From positions 132,581 to 196,580 of the forward strand of contig NZ_JH725064.1 of NCBI RefSeq assembly GCF_000278215.1: DNA of 64,000 nucleotides. The letters run 5' to 3'. The stretch is from Bartonella rattimassiliensis 15908 (GTDB lineage: Bacteria > Pseudomonadota > Alphaproteobacteria > Rhizobiales > Rhizobiaceae). The notes under the pieces were generated by a model. It did no database searches and had not been told where the DNA came from. It was given only the letters and a program-made list of their open reading frames with translations. Positions 18,836 to 28,955 of the stretch are shown piece after piece. Each line of letters begins with the position of its first letter. The first letter of the stretch is position 1. A program made the translations under genes and the position numbers.

Positions 18836-20212
18836 TTATTCCAAATACTGTATCAAATGGGCGTAAGATTCATTGTAATTCAAATAGTTATTTGCGAGAA
18901 CAGCTTCCTGTACTTTATTCTCGAACTGTTTTTTATTTTTATTAATAGCCTCTTCCAATTTCTTTACCTTCTCATCCCCAAAAATAATGTCTAATTTTGC
19001 TCTTAGACATCCTCCTTCAATGAGCCTTTCCCAAAAGATCAACCGATTATCGCATTTCTTATTTGCTACTTTCATCCATTCTTTGACTCCTAATTTGTAA
19101 GCTTTTTCAAATGTTGGAGTTCCTTTAGCAACGCACAGACCCTTTTTCTTTTCTTTATCCTTTTCTTTACAAGTATTAATTGCATCTCTAGCTGTTGAAT
19201 AATGGCAATCCTTATCAAAGGCCATATATCCTTCTTTCACCGTATCAATAAGCTGCTTATAGTAAATAAAAGTTTTTCTTGCCGCTTTGTAAGCATTGGA
19301 AATATCATACAATAATAATAGAAGCGCTCTTTTACAAACGCATAGTAATTCAACATCTCCAGGCATATGAAAATACCTGAAAGACAGTATCTCTTCTAGC
19401 ATTTCGTATTCTGTATATTTAGGTATATCTTCAAAGTAAATTTCCATAGCTGCTAACTCATCATAGTGTCCTGAAGCCTTTTCTTGTAGTTGTTGTTTGT
19501 ATTCAGCTGTAATCATATCATCAACCACATATAAACACCAATGAAGCGACAACATTGTATGTTTATACCGCTTTTTTTTCGTAAGAGGATCTACAAACTT
19601 TTGCAAAATGATCCTATTCTTTCTCATCAATCGCACTGCTTTTAGATAAGTTTTCTTAAAAGTGATTATGAACGCATTTATTTTTTTGATATGTTCATCA
19701 GTTAGTTCTTTTGTCAGCGCCGTTTCATACAAAAACCACGCTTCTCCATATCCTTGCATACAAATATCTTCTACCATCAAAGGCCATGGTCCGCTGGATT
19801 CAGAAGGTGGCCAATGTCCAGGATTTTTCAGTAAATCCCTTTCCCAATGTCTGACTTCTTCATCCCATTTTTTAATCCACTTTTTCGGTATTCTCCGAGT
19901 TTTTTGAAAAAGCCTTTGTTCCCCTTGTGCCATAATATTTTGATATATCGCGCACTCTCGATATTTTAGCTCAAGCTGTTCATTTAATTTTCTTCTATGA
20001 TAATTTGCTAATGCCAGTATTATATTTTTCCCCAAATACGCTATAATTGCCACACTTAACAAAGTCGTCATTGAGAATTCGAAAAACCAAAGTACACCGA
20101 GTATTATGATCAATAGAATTGTATCTCCGAATCCTACCCTCCAAAGTCCGTACGTTATGCTTCCTATTATAATTATTCCTACTATAACTATAAAAATATC
20201 GTGATCACTCAT
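18836..20212 (-). CDS. unrecognised membrane-anchored protein
   Basis: I do not recognise a family. The start is taken at 20212 (Met-SDHDIF) after a GAGAG-type site; the frame is open to 20290. The product (458 residues) begins with two or three hydrophobic segments (about residues 5-25, 30-50 and 45-65). A long charged, probably helical cytosolic part follows, with many Lys/Glu/Tyr and Cys residues and segments such as KKWIKKWDEEVRHWERDLL and a Lys-rich KEKDKEKKKG. There is no Walker motif, nuclease motif or repeat. It stands alone between debris regions, with AT-rich codons, and looks lineage-specific. An effector or defence role cannot be supported. Confidence 0.7.
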   Translation of the reverse strand: MSDHDIFIVIVGIIIIGSITYGLWRVGFGDTILLIIILGVLWFFEFSMTTLLSVAIIAYLGKNIILALANYHRRKLNEQLELKYRECAIYQNIMAQGEQRLFQKTRRIPKKWIKKWDEEVRHWERDLLKNPGHWPPSESSGPWPLMVEDICMQGYGEAWFLYETALTKELTDEHIKKINAFIITFKKTYLKAVRLMRKNRIILQKFVDPLTKKKRYKHTMLSLHWCLYVVDDMITAEYKQQLQEKASGHYDELAAMEIYFEDIPKYTEYEMLEEILSFRYFHMPGDVELLCVCKRALLLLLYDISNAYKAARKTFIYYKQLIDTVKEGYMAFDKDCHYSTARDAINTCKEKDKEKKKGLCVAKGTPTFEKAYKLGVKEWMKVANKKCDNRLIFWERLIEGGCLRAKLDIIFGDEKVKKLEEAINKNKKQFENKVQEAVLANNYLNYNESYAHLIQYLE

Positions 20213-20569
20213 TACTTGCTCTCTTTTACCCTTACCGACATTTAACGCCGTTCTTCTATCGATGCCTCTATATTGTATCAATATGTACATAATGGATTCA
20301 AAGCTTATTATATATTCTATTTTATGAATCCAATTAACAAAATATAGATATTTCTATTGATAGAATAAGACATTTTGTATTTAACTGTACTGTTCTCGTG
20401 CTTTATGCCCTTTAAAGAAAAGCCTTATAACTCTTAAAATGCACTCCGATGATATATTGGTTAAAAATACTCAAAAGCTTAATACAAAAAACATGGCTGC
20501 GTGCTCTCTTGTTCCTGTTTTGTAAAATCGATAAAAAGCATCTCTCAGCCCATTTATCGACTCCTTTTC

Positions 20570-20820
20570 CTGTAAACTGGCACCATCACACACTTTAGCC
20601 ATCCTCCACTGTTGCTACAGCTCTTGAAACTTGAAAGGATTCATAAGAATCATGGTCCTTTCTCAAGTGTTTTACGCCATACGAGCTACCCCGCTTGGTA
20701 TCTGCAAGAGATATGGTTTCAATTTCCTCACCATCACTAAATTTGAAATGAGACCATTTTACAATATTCAGATTTTTAATTTATATGAACATCCATAAAT
20801 TATCTTTATAAATCAATATA
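20570..20820 (-). repeat. degenerate integrase-leader repeat (copy 6)
   Basis: On the minus strand it has the AT box at 20795-20820, the leader and a damaged start near 20650 (GGACCATG). Roughly 25 eroded integrase codons (20570-20640) share CACCATCA and ACTTTA blocks with the copy at 63.6 kb. Confidence 0.7.
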
Positions 20821-20839
20821 TTGACAGCAAGCGATTTTG

Positions 20840-20937
20840 TTTGATTCACTATAAGGATTTGAGAGGAGCAAATCTTATGATATTAGAGGCTCTAAGCCAA
20901 CGTGCAAAACAATGAATTATTGTTATAAATCAACGTG
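20840..20937 (-). repeat. partial integrase-leader repeat (copy 7)
   Basis: A second AT box (20915-20937) and hairpin region directly upstream of copy 6 in the same orientation, without any integrase codons. This is tandem leader duplication. Confidence 0.65.
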
Positions 20938-21211
20938 ACGGTACTGTTATGAAGAGAACTTTCCTCTTAATTATCCATAGGGATTCACTTAGCATTGTTT
21001 TATATTTTACACAAAGAAAGCGTTTTTATAAGAAATGCTCCATTTCAAACAGAGGAAAAAACAGCTAGAATTGAAAAAGAAAAATACTCAATTTTTGCCC
21101 CTCTTTTCGCCTTAACTTTTAACCTTTTTTCCCCTGAGCCTTTAAATTGATAAACTTCTGCCTGTAAAGAGTGCTGTTTATGTCCAAGTACTGCTCTTTT
21201 ATTAAGGTCGC

Positions 21212-23002
21212 TTACTCAGATGAAAATTGGAGTTTTGCCAAATATGCATAAACACCATTTTTTGCCACAAGTTCGGCATGTGTTCCTTCTTCAACGAGAG
21301 TGCCTTTATCAATTACAAGAATGCGATCTGCCTTTAAAATCGTTGCTAGACGATGTGCAATGACCAATGTTGTACGATTTTTCATCAATTTTTCTAGGGC
21401 GTTTTGCACCAATTTTTCACTGTTTGCATCCAAAGCAGATGTTGCTTCATCAAGCAACAAAAGGGGAGCATCTTTTAAAATCGCACGTGCAATGCCGATG
21501 CGTTGTTTTTGTCCCCCAGAAAGCATAATACCGCGTTCTCCTACTTTAGTATCTAAACCATCGGGTAAAGATTGAATAAATTCCATTGCATTTGCAGCTT
21601 TAGCAGCGGCAAGAATTTCCTTTTCATCCGTATTTTCAGTTCCAAAAATAATATTATCACGCAATGTTCCATCAAAGATGGCGATATCTTGCGGAACATA
21701 AGAGATTGAACTGCGTAAATCTTGCAAAGAAAGGCAATTAATTTCCATGCCATCCAATCGAATTTTTCCACTTATCGGATCATAAAAACGAAGGATCAAA
21801 GAAAAAATGGTACTTTTTCCTGCCCCAGAAGCCCCAACAAAAGCAACGGTTTCGCCTGCTTTGATAGAAAATGAAAGTGAGCGTAAAATATTCTCTTGTC
21901 GTCTAGAAGAATAGGTAAAATCAACCTGATCAAAAACAAGTTTGCCCTGAACAGGTTTTACCAAAGAGATAGGATCTTTGGGTGCTAAAATCATAGGCTG
22001 TTCTTGTAACAATTCGGCGAGCCGTTCAGCAGCACCTGCTGCTTGGACTAATTCTGCCCCTAATTCTGATAATTGCGCAAACGTCGAGGCTCCAAAAACG
22101 GCATAAAGGACAAATTGCCCTAATGTTCCCCCTGTCATCGTCCCATTCAAAACGTCGTGCGATCCAATCCATAAAACAGTAACCACACTGCTAAAAACCA
22201 AAAAAATTGCAAAACCGGTAAAAAAGGATCGCAAAGTTACTGAATCCCTGGCTGTTTGAAAAGCACGTTCTACTAACTGTGAAAAACGTGTAGACACGAG
22301 TTTTTCAGCGGTAAAAGCTTGTACAGTGCGAATAGCGCTTACCTGTTCTGTAGCAACAGCATTAGCATCTGCCAGACAGTCTTGTGCTGCACGTGTACGT
22401 GCGCGAACTTTACGTCCAAAGACAACCAAGGGAATGGCAACAAAAGGAATAGCAACAAGAACCAGCAAAGATAATTTAGCATTGGTGATCACCATCATCA
22501 CGACGGCTCCAATCACAATAATCAGCTGACGTAAAGCGGTAGAGACGGTTGAACCAACGGCCAATTTTATTTGTGTGGTATCTGTTAGAAGTCTTGAAAC
22601 AATTTCTCCTGAATGCGACTGATCAAAAAAAGCAGGAGAAAGTTTCATAATATGGACAAACACATCACGCCGTAAATCAGCAACAATCCGTTCTCCCAAT
22701 ATGATAACACAATAATAACGACCTGCTGAAGCAAGTGCCAGCAACAAGGCTAATATAAACAAAATTCCGAAATACAAATTGATATGTCCATGGCTTGAAG
22801 TAGAAAAACCATGATCTAACATTTGGCGAATAGCCACGGGCAAAGTTAACGTAATAAGGGCAGCGACAGACAAAGCAATAAAGGCAAAGACAAACAACCA
22901 ACGATAGCGCAAAAGATAAGGAACAAAAATTGCAAGCGAAGAGAAGGAAGATTTCTTACGGGAAGATTTTGTAGATTTTTCTGAATGATAACGTAACTTC
23001 AT
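21212..23002 (-). CDS. ABC exporter, fused permease-ATPase (MsbA/LmrA type)
   Basis: The 596-residue half-transporter has six transmembrane helices (residues 25-310) followed by a nucleotide-binding domain. The domain shows Walker A GASGAGKST (near 388), the signature LSGGQKQR (near 489) and Walker B LLLLDEATSALD, with the H-loop in VIAHRLAT. It should act as a homodimer exporting a lipid, drug or other hydrophobic substrate; the substrate cannot be told from sequence. It is divergent to rpmE, with about 190 bases between. Confidence 0.9.
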   Translation of the reverse strand: MKLRYHSEKSTKSSRKKSSFSSLAIFVPYLLRYRWLFVFAFIALSVAALITLTLPVAIRQMLDHGFSTSSHGHINLYFGILFILALLLALASAGRYYCVIILGERIVADLRRDVFVHIMKLSPAFFDQSHSGEIVSRLLTDTTQIKLAVGSTVSTALRQLIIVIGAVVMMVITNAKLSLLVLVAIPFVAIPLVVFGRKVRARTRAAQDCLADANAVATEQVSAIRTVQAFTAEKLVSTRFSQLVERAFQTARDSVTLRSFFTGFAIFLVFSSVVTVLWIGSHDVLNGTMTGGTLGQFVLYAVFGASTFAQLSELGAELVQAAGAAERLAELLQEQPMILAPKDPISLVKPVQGKLVFDQVDFTYSSRRQENILRSLSFSIKAGETVAFVGASGAGKSTIFSLILRFYDPISGKIRLDGMEINCLSLQDLRSSISYVPQDIAIFDGTLRDNIIFGTENTDEKEILAAAKAANAMEFIQSLPDGLDTKVGERGIMLSGGQKQRIGIARAILKDAPLLLLDEATSALDANSEKLVQNALEKLMKNRTTLVIAHRLATILKADRILVIDKGTLVEEGTHAELVAKNGVYAYLAKLQFSSE

Positions 23003-23192
23003 AAAATTTCGCTCACTATTATTGAATGCTTTATAACACCTGACACAATGATTATCATGGACACTTGTTTTTTGCTGCGTGCTCAGTTATAGGAATAGGC
23101 ACTTTGATCAATGTATCAAAAAGACAAAGGAAGTGCACTTAAAAAAATCCAGCAAGTTCTATTTCATTTTATAAATGCAAAAGGTTTAACGC

Positions 23193-23414
23193 ATGAAAGC
23201 GAATATTCATCCCAACTATCACAAAATTACCGTTGTTATGACGGATGGAACCCAGTATACGACGCGCTCCACTTGGGGAAAAGAAGGCGATATCCTTAAT
23301 CTAGATATTGATCCAAGAACGCATCCAGCATGGACAGGCGGATCACAAACACTCGTGGACCGTGGCGGTCGCCTTTCTAAATTCAAAAATCGTTTTGGTA
23401 ATATTGGCATGTAA
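23193..23414 (+). CDS. rpmE: 50S ribosomal protein bL31
   Basis: A 73-residue bL31 with the typical start [20 protein letters not shown] and the C-terminal [12 protein letters not shown]. The zinc-binding cysteines of the C+ form are absent, as in many alphaproteobacteria. It is a stand-alone gene with its promoter in the gap after the divergent ABC exporter. Confidence 0.97.
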   Translation: MKANIHPNYHKITVVMTDGTQYTTRSTWGKEGDILNLDIDPRTHPAWTGGSQTLVDRGGRLSKFKNRFGNIGM

Positions 23415-23779
23415 AAGCCTCTTGCCTATGAGGGCATTCTCATGGAGCAAAAAGATTTTAAACAAAATGGTTGTAAATGAGTTTTTTCTACTCTCAAAGG
23501 GCGCACTTTAAGTGTTTGTGTGAAAACGCATCCAACATAAACAGATGAGGCTTAAGCCCTTATAAATTATGGTGGTTGCGTTTTTTTTTAATTTTAAAAT
23601 TATTTTGGAATATGAGCTAGGCTTCTTCTTATAGAGTCTAAAGATTTCAAATAAAATAAATAGCTCATCTTTTTTGAACGAGAATTAAGTGCACTTTGAA
23701 AGATTTTATGCCTCAAGCATTTACAATGCAAATAAAATAATCCCCTTACTTTGAAAAAGAGACTTTTTTGATCAACAAA
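23415..23779. other. intergenic after rpmE, nothing firm
   Basis: A weak inverted repeat (GCCTC ... GAGGGC) lies just after the rpmE stop and may help termination, but no strong T run follows. No gene or repeat copy was recognised. Confidence 0.35.
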
Positions 23780-24030
23780 CAAAAATAAATATCTCTTACA
23801 CTTAAACAGTCTTATATTTACCAGCATCCAATGCATTACCCATAGCACCCGAGACGGTTCATAAGAAGCAATTTTTTTGTACAGTTTCACTCCAAACGGC
23901 TTCCCTCACTTGTACATATAACGGAATAGTTTTGATCGATTCAACAGAAAACGAATTTGAAGTGAAAGAACTCTATAATATTCAGATTTCTTATTTAAGA
24001 TGAACAAAATTATTTCTTTTTATTTTTCTT
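23780..24030 (-). repeat. degenerate integrase-leader repeat (copy 8)
   Basis: On the minus strand, eroded integrase codons (23800-23870, with the GACGGTTCATAAGA block) are followed by the leader to about 24000. The AT box is mostly lost. No open frame remains. Confidence 0.7.
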
Positions 24031-24297
24031 GGGATCCCAGCATTGCTCCCTACAATCTAGCTTTTATCTAAACAACTAACCAGTCCATAAAGTTTCATCG
24101 ACTCAACTAACATTCTTTCACAAAACTCTACGCAAATCCTCTCTAAAAAACATTCACCTCCTATTTTTTCTCCCTGAAGAACGAAAGCTCTTAACCCACA
24201 TGTAAAAAATAATTCTAAACTGGCTACGCTTAAACCAATTCCATCCTAATTCCAAATTTCCACTTAAACGACACTATTTTAATGCACATCAAGATAC

Positions 24298-24430
24298 TGA
24301 TTTATAAAGATAATATATCATTATTCATATTGAATAATAGTCCCGCATAACGCAAGATTCTCTTATTTTCAAACCTATTTATCTTCATCAATCAAAACCA
24401 CTCACTTGCACATAACAAGCAAGGGCTGGC
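24298..24430 (+). repeat. partial integrase-leader repeat (copy 9)
   Basis: It has the AT box at 24298, a hairpin region with AATAATAG ... CTCTTATT (one mismatch) and the leader up to the Cys/His-like CTTGCACAT block. It stops before the start codon. Confidence 0.75.
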
Positions 24431-24494
24431 TCTGTTAGCTGGGTTTGTGTTTGTTATAAATGAGGTTTGTGTCCTGTCATAAGCATACAACACA

Positions 24495-24666
24495 TTGATT
24501 TATAATGATAATTTACTGTTTTGTATATTGAATAAGAGTCCTGAATATCGTAAGATTCTCTTATTTCAAACCTGTTTATCTTGAATCAATCAAAACTATA
24601 CTATTCGCTTGCACGTTATAAGCAGGATTAGCGTGTGGATAAATTTATATAAGAAAGGATTTTAAA
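24495..24666 (+). repeat. integrase-leader repeat (copy 10), perfect hairpin
   Basis: The best preserved leader: TTGATTTATAATGATAA at 24495 and a perfect 8-bp stem (AATAAGAG ... CTCTTATT, about 24529-24563) around a 19-base loop containing ATATCGTAAGATT. The pyrimidine-rich segment and AGAAAGGA before the ATG at 24667 follow. Against the copy at 9297 one stem pair changes from G-C to A-T on both sides. Confidence 0.88.
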
Positions 24667-24777
24667 ATGGCTCTTATGAACCACCTGAATGCAAGAGCTA
24701 TCGCAACATTGGGGGCTAGTAAATATAATGCTGGTGCCGGCTTGTTACTTCATAAGCGGGAATGGTTCCTGCTATAA
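24667..24777 (+). pseudogene. N-terminal integrase fragment
   Basis: About 32 codons of the P4-type integrase N-terminus (MALMNHLNARAIATLGAS, then KYNAGAGLLLHKR) remain, followed by unrelated codons and a stop. The truncation point is a short repeat, ATAAATGAGG-TTGTG--CTG-CATAAGC, found both at about 24462-24486 and 24771-24800. Further eroded integrase-like codons lie at 24850-24965. Confidence 0.82.
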
Positions 24778-24849
24778 ATGAGGCTTGTGCTCTGCCATAA
24801 GCGGGGATAGCTTTCGAGTAAAAATTGTACAAAAAAGGCTTAAAGATAC

Positions 24850-24965
24850 CTCTTGTGCATCATCTATAACTACCGAAGATTATTGCAACAATGAGGATTG
24901 GCAAAGTGAGTGATGGTATGGACTTGCTCTTTTATTAAGCTTGGAGGTTTTGAGGAAAGAAAAAA
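24850..24965 (+). pseudogene. second, heavily eroded integrase N-terminal fragment
   Basis: By alignment with the start of the intact copies (ATTGCAACAATGAGGATTGGC against TCGCAACATTGGGGACTAGC, then CTTGCTCTTTTATTAAGC against CTTGCTTCTTCACAAACG), this is another N-terminal piece in tandem with the fragment just before it. No frame survives. Confidence 0.55.
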
Positions 24966-25514
24966 TGAAAATGGCAGTGGGGAATGTTTTTAAGAGATAT
25001 ATTATTGTTGTTTACAATATTTTAAGTTGGATGAGAATAACATCATTTTTGAGTTTGGCTTTTTTCGCTCTAATAGAGCTCTAATTTCTAATTAAAGAGT
25101 GAAAATTCTTAATTGACACTGATTTGTAAACAATACGGCTCTTCTCGGCGGAACCATTGGCTGACGACCTTCCAAGTGCAAAAATTCCATGGTGCTTATA
25201 TCATCAAGCGATCGGATTTTCTAATATAATAGAATAAAGTCATTTTTAAAATATCGTTTAAATATATACGATACTGTCTGATGTCATCTAAGGGCAAAGA
25301 CTTTTGATAAAGCTACAGCTTATGTGGAATATGAGCTCTTTGTTTTGATATAAGATGCTTGGTTTGTTTCTGCTGTAATTTCTATGATCTTTTTTACCAT
25401 GATGTTGGTCTTATTATTTTTCTTGCGCTGTAAAAGATACCTCATTTGAAGCGTGATGATATTATTTTAAGCGCAATAATGTTAACAACTTCCTTTATAG
25501 ATGAAATATCCTAA
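24966..25514. other. intergenic, nothing recognised
   Basis: AT-rich, no open frame of note. The stretch lies on the 3' side of zapA, where 6S RNA is often found in alphaproteobacteria. I looked for its closed-stem and bubble structure on the minus strand and could not support it. Confidence 0.35.
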
Positions 25515-25668
25515 GTGTAGCTGAAATATTCAAGATATAGCCTTCTTAACTACACCCTCACTGCCCTTAAGTTTAAGTAAATCTCATGAGTGATCACTAA
25601 CTGGAATTTTCTCGATAAAAAGACCGGACTATTTACAGATCGGTGTGAATTTTAGAACTTTTATTCTG
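25515..25668 (+). repeat. dispersed repeat R2, copy 2
   Basis: Matches 4510-4665 in the same orientation (CTTAAGTTTAAGTAAA at about 25564 and the TTTCTCGA block at about 25611). It lies next to integrase debris, as the first copy does. Confidence 0.55.
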
Positions 25669-25702
25669 TGAAGTGTGTGAGACAAGTCAAAGTACCGGTT
25701 GG

Positions 25703-26104
25703 TTATGAGCTAGCATGTGTTTCGAAGTTTTCCTGTTCTTGTTCTTGAATGTTAGGGCTATTTTGATCATCTTTGAGCAATTGATTGGTAAGATTTTCAA
25801 TGCGTTGTGTGGTATCACGCATAATTTTTCCCATGGTGCGATCTCTTTCATTGTGGAGTCGTAAAAGAGCATCGTATTCTTGTTGTAATTTTTTATTTTC
25901 TCGTTTGATCTCTTCCATTTCATCGATAATCATTATGCCGGCCATAACTGATAAACGATGATCACCAATTTCACCAAAATTCTTTTTTAGATGTGTAATA
26001 TATTGATCCAATTGGGCTGCAAGTGCGATCAGATGACGTTCTTGTCCTTTATCACAAGCCATGCGATAAATTTTACCATCAATGGTAACGGAAACAGTTT
26101 CCAT
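25703..26104 (-). CDS. zapA: cell division protein ZapA
   Basis: ZapA promotes bundling of FtsZ filaments. The 133-residue protein has the N-terminal VSVTIDGKIYRMACDKGQE block, a short globular head and a long C-terminal coiled coil (residues 60-110) ending in a polar tail. It follows the DUF4164 gene by 12 bases on the same strand. The pair, divergent from tkt, is a usual rhizobial arrangement. Confidence 0.92.
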   Translation of the reverse strand: METVSVTIDGKIYRMACDKGQERHLIALAAQLDQYITHLKKNFGEIGDHRLSVMAGIMIIDEMEEIKRENKKLQQEYDALLRLHNERDRTMGKIMRDTTQRIENLTNQLLKDDQNSPNIQEQEQENFETHASS

Positions 26105-26116
26105 ACATTTAAACCT

Positions 26117-26392
26117 TTATCTATCAATGACGACACGAATCGTTTCCATTGCTTTAATAAGACGTTTGGAAACTTCTTTGTTTACAGATTCTAAGCGTTC
26201 AATTTGGGCTTCTGCTTTGTCAAGCGCTTGGGCAAGATGGCTTCGGTCAGAATTCATTCGTTGGATTTCTTCTTCCCATTCATTATTTTTATCAATAACA
26301 GCATTGCGGTTTATTATAGTTATCTCTAAGGTTCTGAGTGCTTTTTCTAATTGCTCTAGAGCATCCTGTAGAACCGTAGTTTCTTGGTTCAT
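26117..26392 (-). CDS. DUF4164 coiled-coil protein
   Basis: This 91-residue, almost entirely coiled-coil protein is typical of DUF4164, small proteins encoded just before zapA in Hyphomicrobiales. It has a heptad-rich pattern (LEQLEKALRTLE, then EWEEEIQRMNSDRSHLAQALDKAEAQIERLE). A structural partner role near ZapA/FtsZ is suggested only by position. Confidence 0.85.
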   Translation of the reverse strand: MNQETTVLQDALEQLEKALRTLEITIINRNAVIDKNNEWEEEIQRMNSDRSHLAQALDKAEAQIERLESVNKEVSKRLIKAMETIRVVIDR

Positions 26393-26726
26393 TGCTTTTA
26401 TCCTTTAGGTAATTATATCCTTTATCAATGTGTTATGCAAAAACGAATCACTTGCACTCTTGTATTGTGGGTGCTTTATTTTTAAATATGTAAGATATTT
26501 TAGCAAGCAAAGCAGGAGAGAGATATGAATTAAAAGCTGGATTTTTTGCGCGTATTGGCATAAATGACATGGATATACAGGATGCGTGAGGGGAATGTTA
26601 TTAATGTTATTGAAGTGGTGACAAGAAGTCTCACGCTGATGGTTTAAAGATAGTATTTCTTAGGAAACTTGAAGAAAATACAGAAAAAGCAACAAATAAC
26701 GTATTTAACGAAATGGTCGATCATTC
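26393..26726. other. divergent promoter region of tkt and the DUF4164-zapA pair
   Basis: No gene was recognised. The promoters of tkt (plus) and of DUF4164-zapA (minus) should lie here. No clear operator or repeat is visible. Confidence 0.4.
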
Positions 26727-28733
26727 ATGACAAACACCCTCCAACAGAATCAGATGGCTAATGCTATCCGTTTTCTTGCTATTGATGCGATTGAAAAAGC
26801 AAATTCTGGTCATCCGGGCTTGCCAATGGGGGCAGCCGATATCGTTACGGTTCTTTATACGAAATTCTTTTCTCATGATCCCAAAAAACCTCGTTGGCCT
26901 AACCGTGATCGTTTTGTATTATCTGCAGGACATGGATCTATGCTGCTTTATGCTCTGCTGTATCTTTCTGGTTATGAAGATATTTGCATTACAGATCTCA
27001 AAAATTTTCGCCAACTAGGAGCAAAACTTGCTGGGCATCCAGAATATGGGCATGTGGCGGGTGTCGAAACAACCACTGGTCCTCTCGGACAAGGGTTGGC
27101 TAATGCTGTGGGAATGGCGCTTGGCGAACGATTGCAAAATGCCCGTTTTGGTGATCTTATCAACCATTATACTTACGCGCTGGTGGGCGATGGATGCCTT
27201 ATGGAAGGAATTTCTCAGGAAGCAATTTCCCTAGCAGGGCATTTAAAGCTTCATAAGCTTATCGTGTTGTGGGACGATAATAACATTTCTATCGATGGAG
27301 AAATCTCTCTTGCTGATAGCACAGATCAGAGTGCACGATTTAAAGCATCAGGTTGGAATATACTCAAAGTGGATGGACATAACCAAGCGGCCATTGCAGA
27401 CGCTATTGAAACAGCTCGTCATAGTGATAAACCAACTTTGATTGCCTGTAAAACAACTATTGGTTTTGGAGCACCAAATAAAGCAGGAACTAATAAAGTG
27501 CATGGTGCCCCTTTAGGAGCACGGGAAATTGCTGAAACCCGCATCGCTTTAGGATGGGAGATGGAGCCTTTTGTTATTCCCGCTAATATTCTCGATAGTT
27601 GGCGCTTGGCGGGACTTAATGCCGCTAAAAAACGACAAAAATGGGAAGCCAAATTCGCTGATCTTTCTGTGTCAGAACGGGTGGAGTTTGAAAGATTGAT
27701 GCGTGGTGATCTTGTAGGAGGATTTGATGGTGCTGTCAATGCTTACAAACAGAAAATCATTGAAGAACATCCTGTTGTTGCTACGCGTAAAGCTTCGGAA
27801 ATGGCTCTTGAAGTAATCAATGAAACCGTTATGGAAACAATTGGTGGTTCTGCCGACTTAACGGGATCCAATAATACGAAAAGTAGCCAGATGAAAAGTA
27901 TCTCTGCCGATGATTTTTCAGGGCGATACCTCCATTATGGTATTCGTGAACATGCAATGGGCGCTATAATGAATGGGCTGGCTCTTCATGGGGGCTTTAT
28001 CCCTTATGGAGGAACATTCTTATGTTTTTCTGACTATATGCGTCCCGCTATGCGTTTGTCTTCTCTCATGGGATTGCGGGTGATTTATGTCATGACACAT
28101 GATTCTATCGGACTTGGTGAGGATGGACCTACCCATCAACCTGTAGAGCATTTGGCTTCTTTGCGCGCAATGCCTAATCATCTTGTGTTTCGCCCTGCTG
28201 ATGCTATGGAAACAATCGAATGTTGGCAATTGGCTTTGAAAACACGTAAAACACCTTCCACTTTGGCTTTAAGCCGACAAAATCTACCGCTTTTGCGTCA
28301 AGAGTATGAAGAAGAAAATCTCTGTATGCTTGGAGCTTATGAATTGTTAACAGCAAGTGATGATGCGCAAGTGACTTTATTTGCTTCCGGTTCAGAATTG
28401 CAAATTGCGGTAAAAGCACATGAAGTCTTAGAAGAAAAAGGCATCCCAACACGTGTAGTTTCTGTGCCTTGTTTTGAACTCTTTTCTCAGCAATCTTGCT
28501 CTTATCAGCGTGCTCTCATTGGAGATGCACCAATTAAAATAGCTATTGAAGCTGCTGTTCGACAAGGATGGGACTATTTTATTGGCTGTGATGGTATTTT
28601 TATTGGTATGGATGACTTTGGGGCAAGTGGAACAGCTGATACCCTTTATGAACATTTTGGTATTACTTGGAAAAATGTCGTTGCTATCGTTGAAAAAGAG
28701 CTTAGAAAAATCAACGAGAAAAGTACAAAGTGA
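26727..28733 (+). CDS. tkt: transketolase
   Basis: TPP-dependent transfer of two-carbon units in the pentose phosphate pathway. The 668 residues show the His-rich N-terminal TPP site (SGHPGLPMG near 29, GHGSM near 69), GPLGQG (near 119), the GDG...N metal site (GDGCLMEG near 155), the transketolase motif around [18 protein letters not shown] (near 457) and the C-terminal domain. It is first in the run tkt-gap-pgk-fba. A broken gap 5' end follows before the real gap. Confidence 0.97.
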   Translation: MTNTLQQNQMANAIRFLAIDAIEKANSGHPGLPMGAADIVTVLYTKFFSHDPKKPRWPNRDRFVLSAGHGSMLLYALLYLSGYEDICITDLKNFRQLGAKLAGHPEYGHVAGVETTTGPLGQGLANAVGMALGERLQNARFGDLINHYTYALVGDGCLMEGISQEAISLAGHLKLHKLIVLWDDNNISIDGEISLADSTDQSARFKASGWNILKVDGHNQAAIADAIETARHSDKPTLIACKTTIGFGAPNKAGTNKVHGAPLGAREIAETRIALGWEMEPFVIPANILDSWRLAGLNAAKKRQKWEAKFADLSVSERVEFERLMRGDLVGGFDGAVNAYKQKIIEEHPVVATRKASEMALEVINETVMETIGGSADLTGSNNTKSSQMKSISADDFSGRYLHYGIREHAMGAIMNGLALHGGFIPYGGTFLCFSDYMRPAMRLSSLMGLRVIYVMTHDSIGLGEDGPTHQPVEHLASLRAMPNHLVFRPADAMETIECWQLALKTRKTPSTLALSRQNLPLLRQEYEEENLCMLGAYELLTASDDAQVTLFASGSELQIAVKAHEVLEEKGIPTRVVSVPCFELFSQQSCSYQRALIGDAPIKIAIEAAVRQGWDYFIGCDGIFIGMDDFGASGTADTLYEHFGITWKNVVAIVEKELRKINEKSTK

Positions 28734-28769
28734 TCGCTTGGTAACAGCTTGTATTGTCATGAGTGAGGT

Positions 28770-28915
28770 TGGGTCATCAGGCATCGTATTTTTGTTTTTT
28801 TGCATCGTTATGGATGATCTTGTACATGATTGTGGATAAGCGATTGATTGATCAAAATGGTGACGTTATGGGAATTAATGATTTGGGATTGGTGAAATAC
28901 CCATTTATTGTATTC
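28770..28915 (+). pseudogene. broken second copy of the gap 5' end
   Basis: Bases 28862-28915 match gap codons 31-50 (29046-29103): AAT-AATGATTTGGGAT-GGTG and CCCATTTATTG, with a 7-base deletion. Weaker similarity extends back to about 28770 over the first gap codons. It lies just upstream of gap in the same orientation. Confidence 0.72.
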
Positions 28916-28955
28916 TAAATGTTGTACTTAAAAAAATTGATAGGAAACAAATGAA

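Noticed and set aside
24966-25702. Possible 6S RNA downstream of zapA
   Set aside because: The position fits other alphaproteobacteria, but I could not draw the long closing stem and central bubble from the sequence, and part of the stretch is the dispersed repeat R2.
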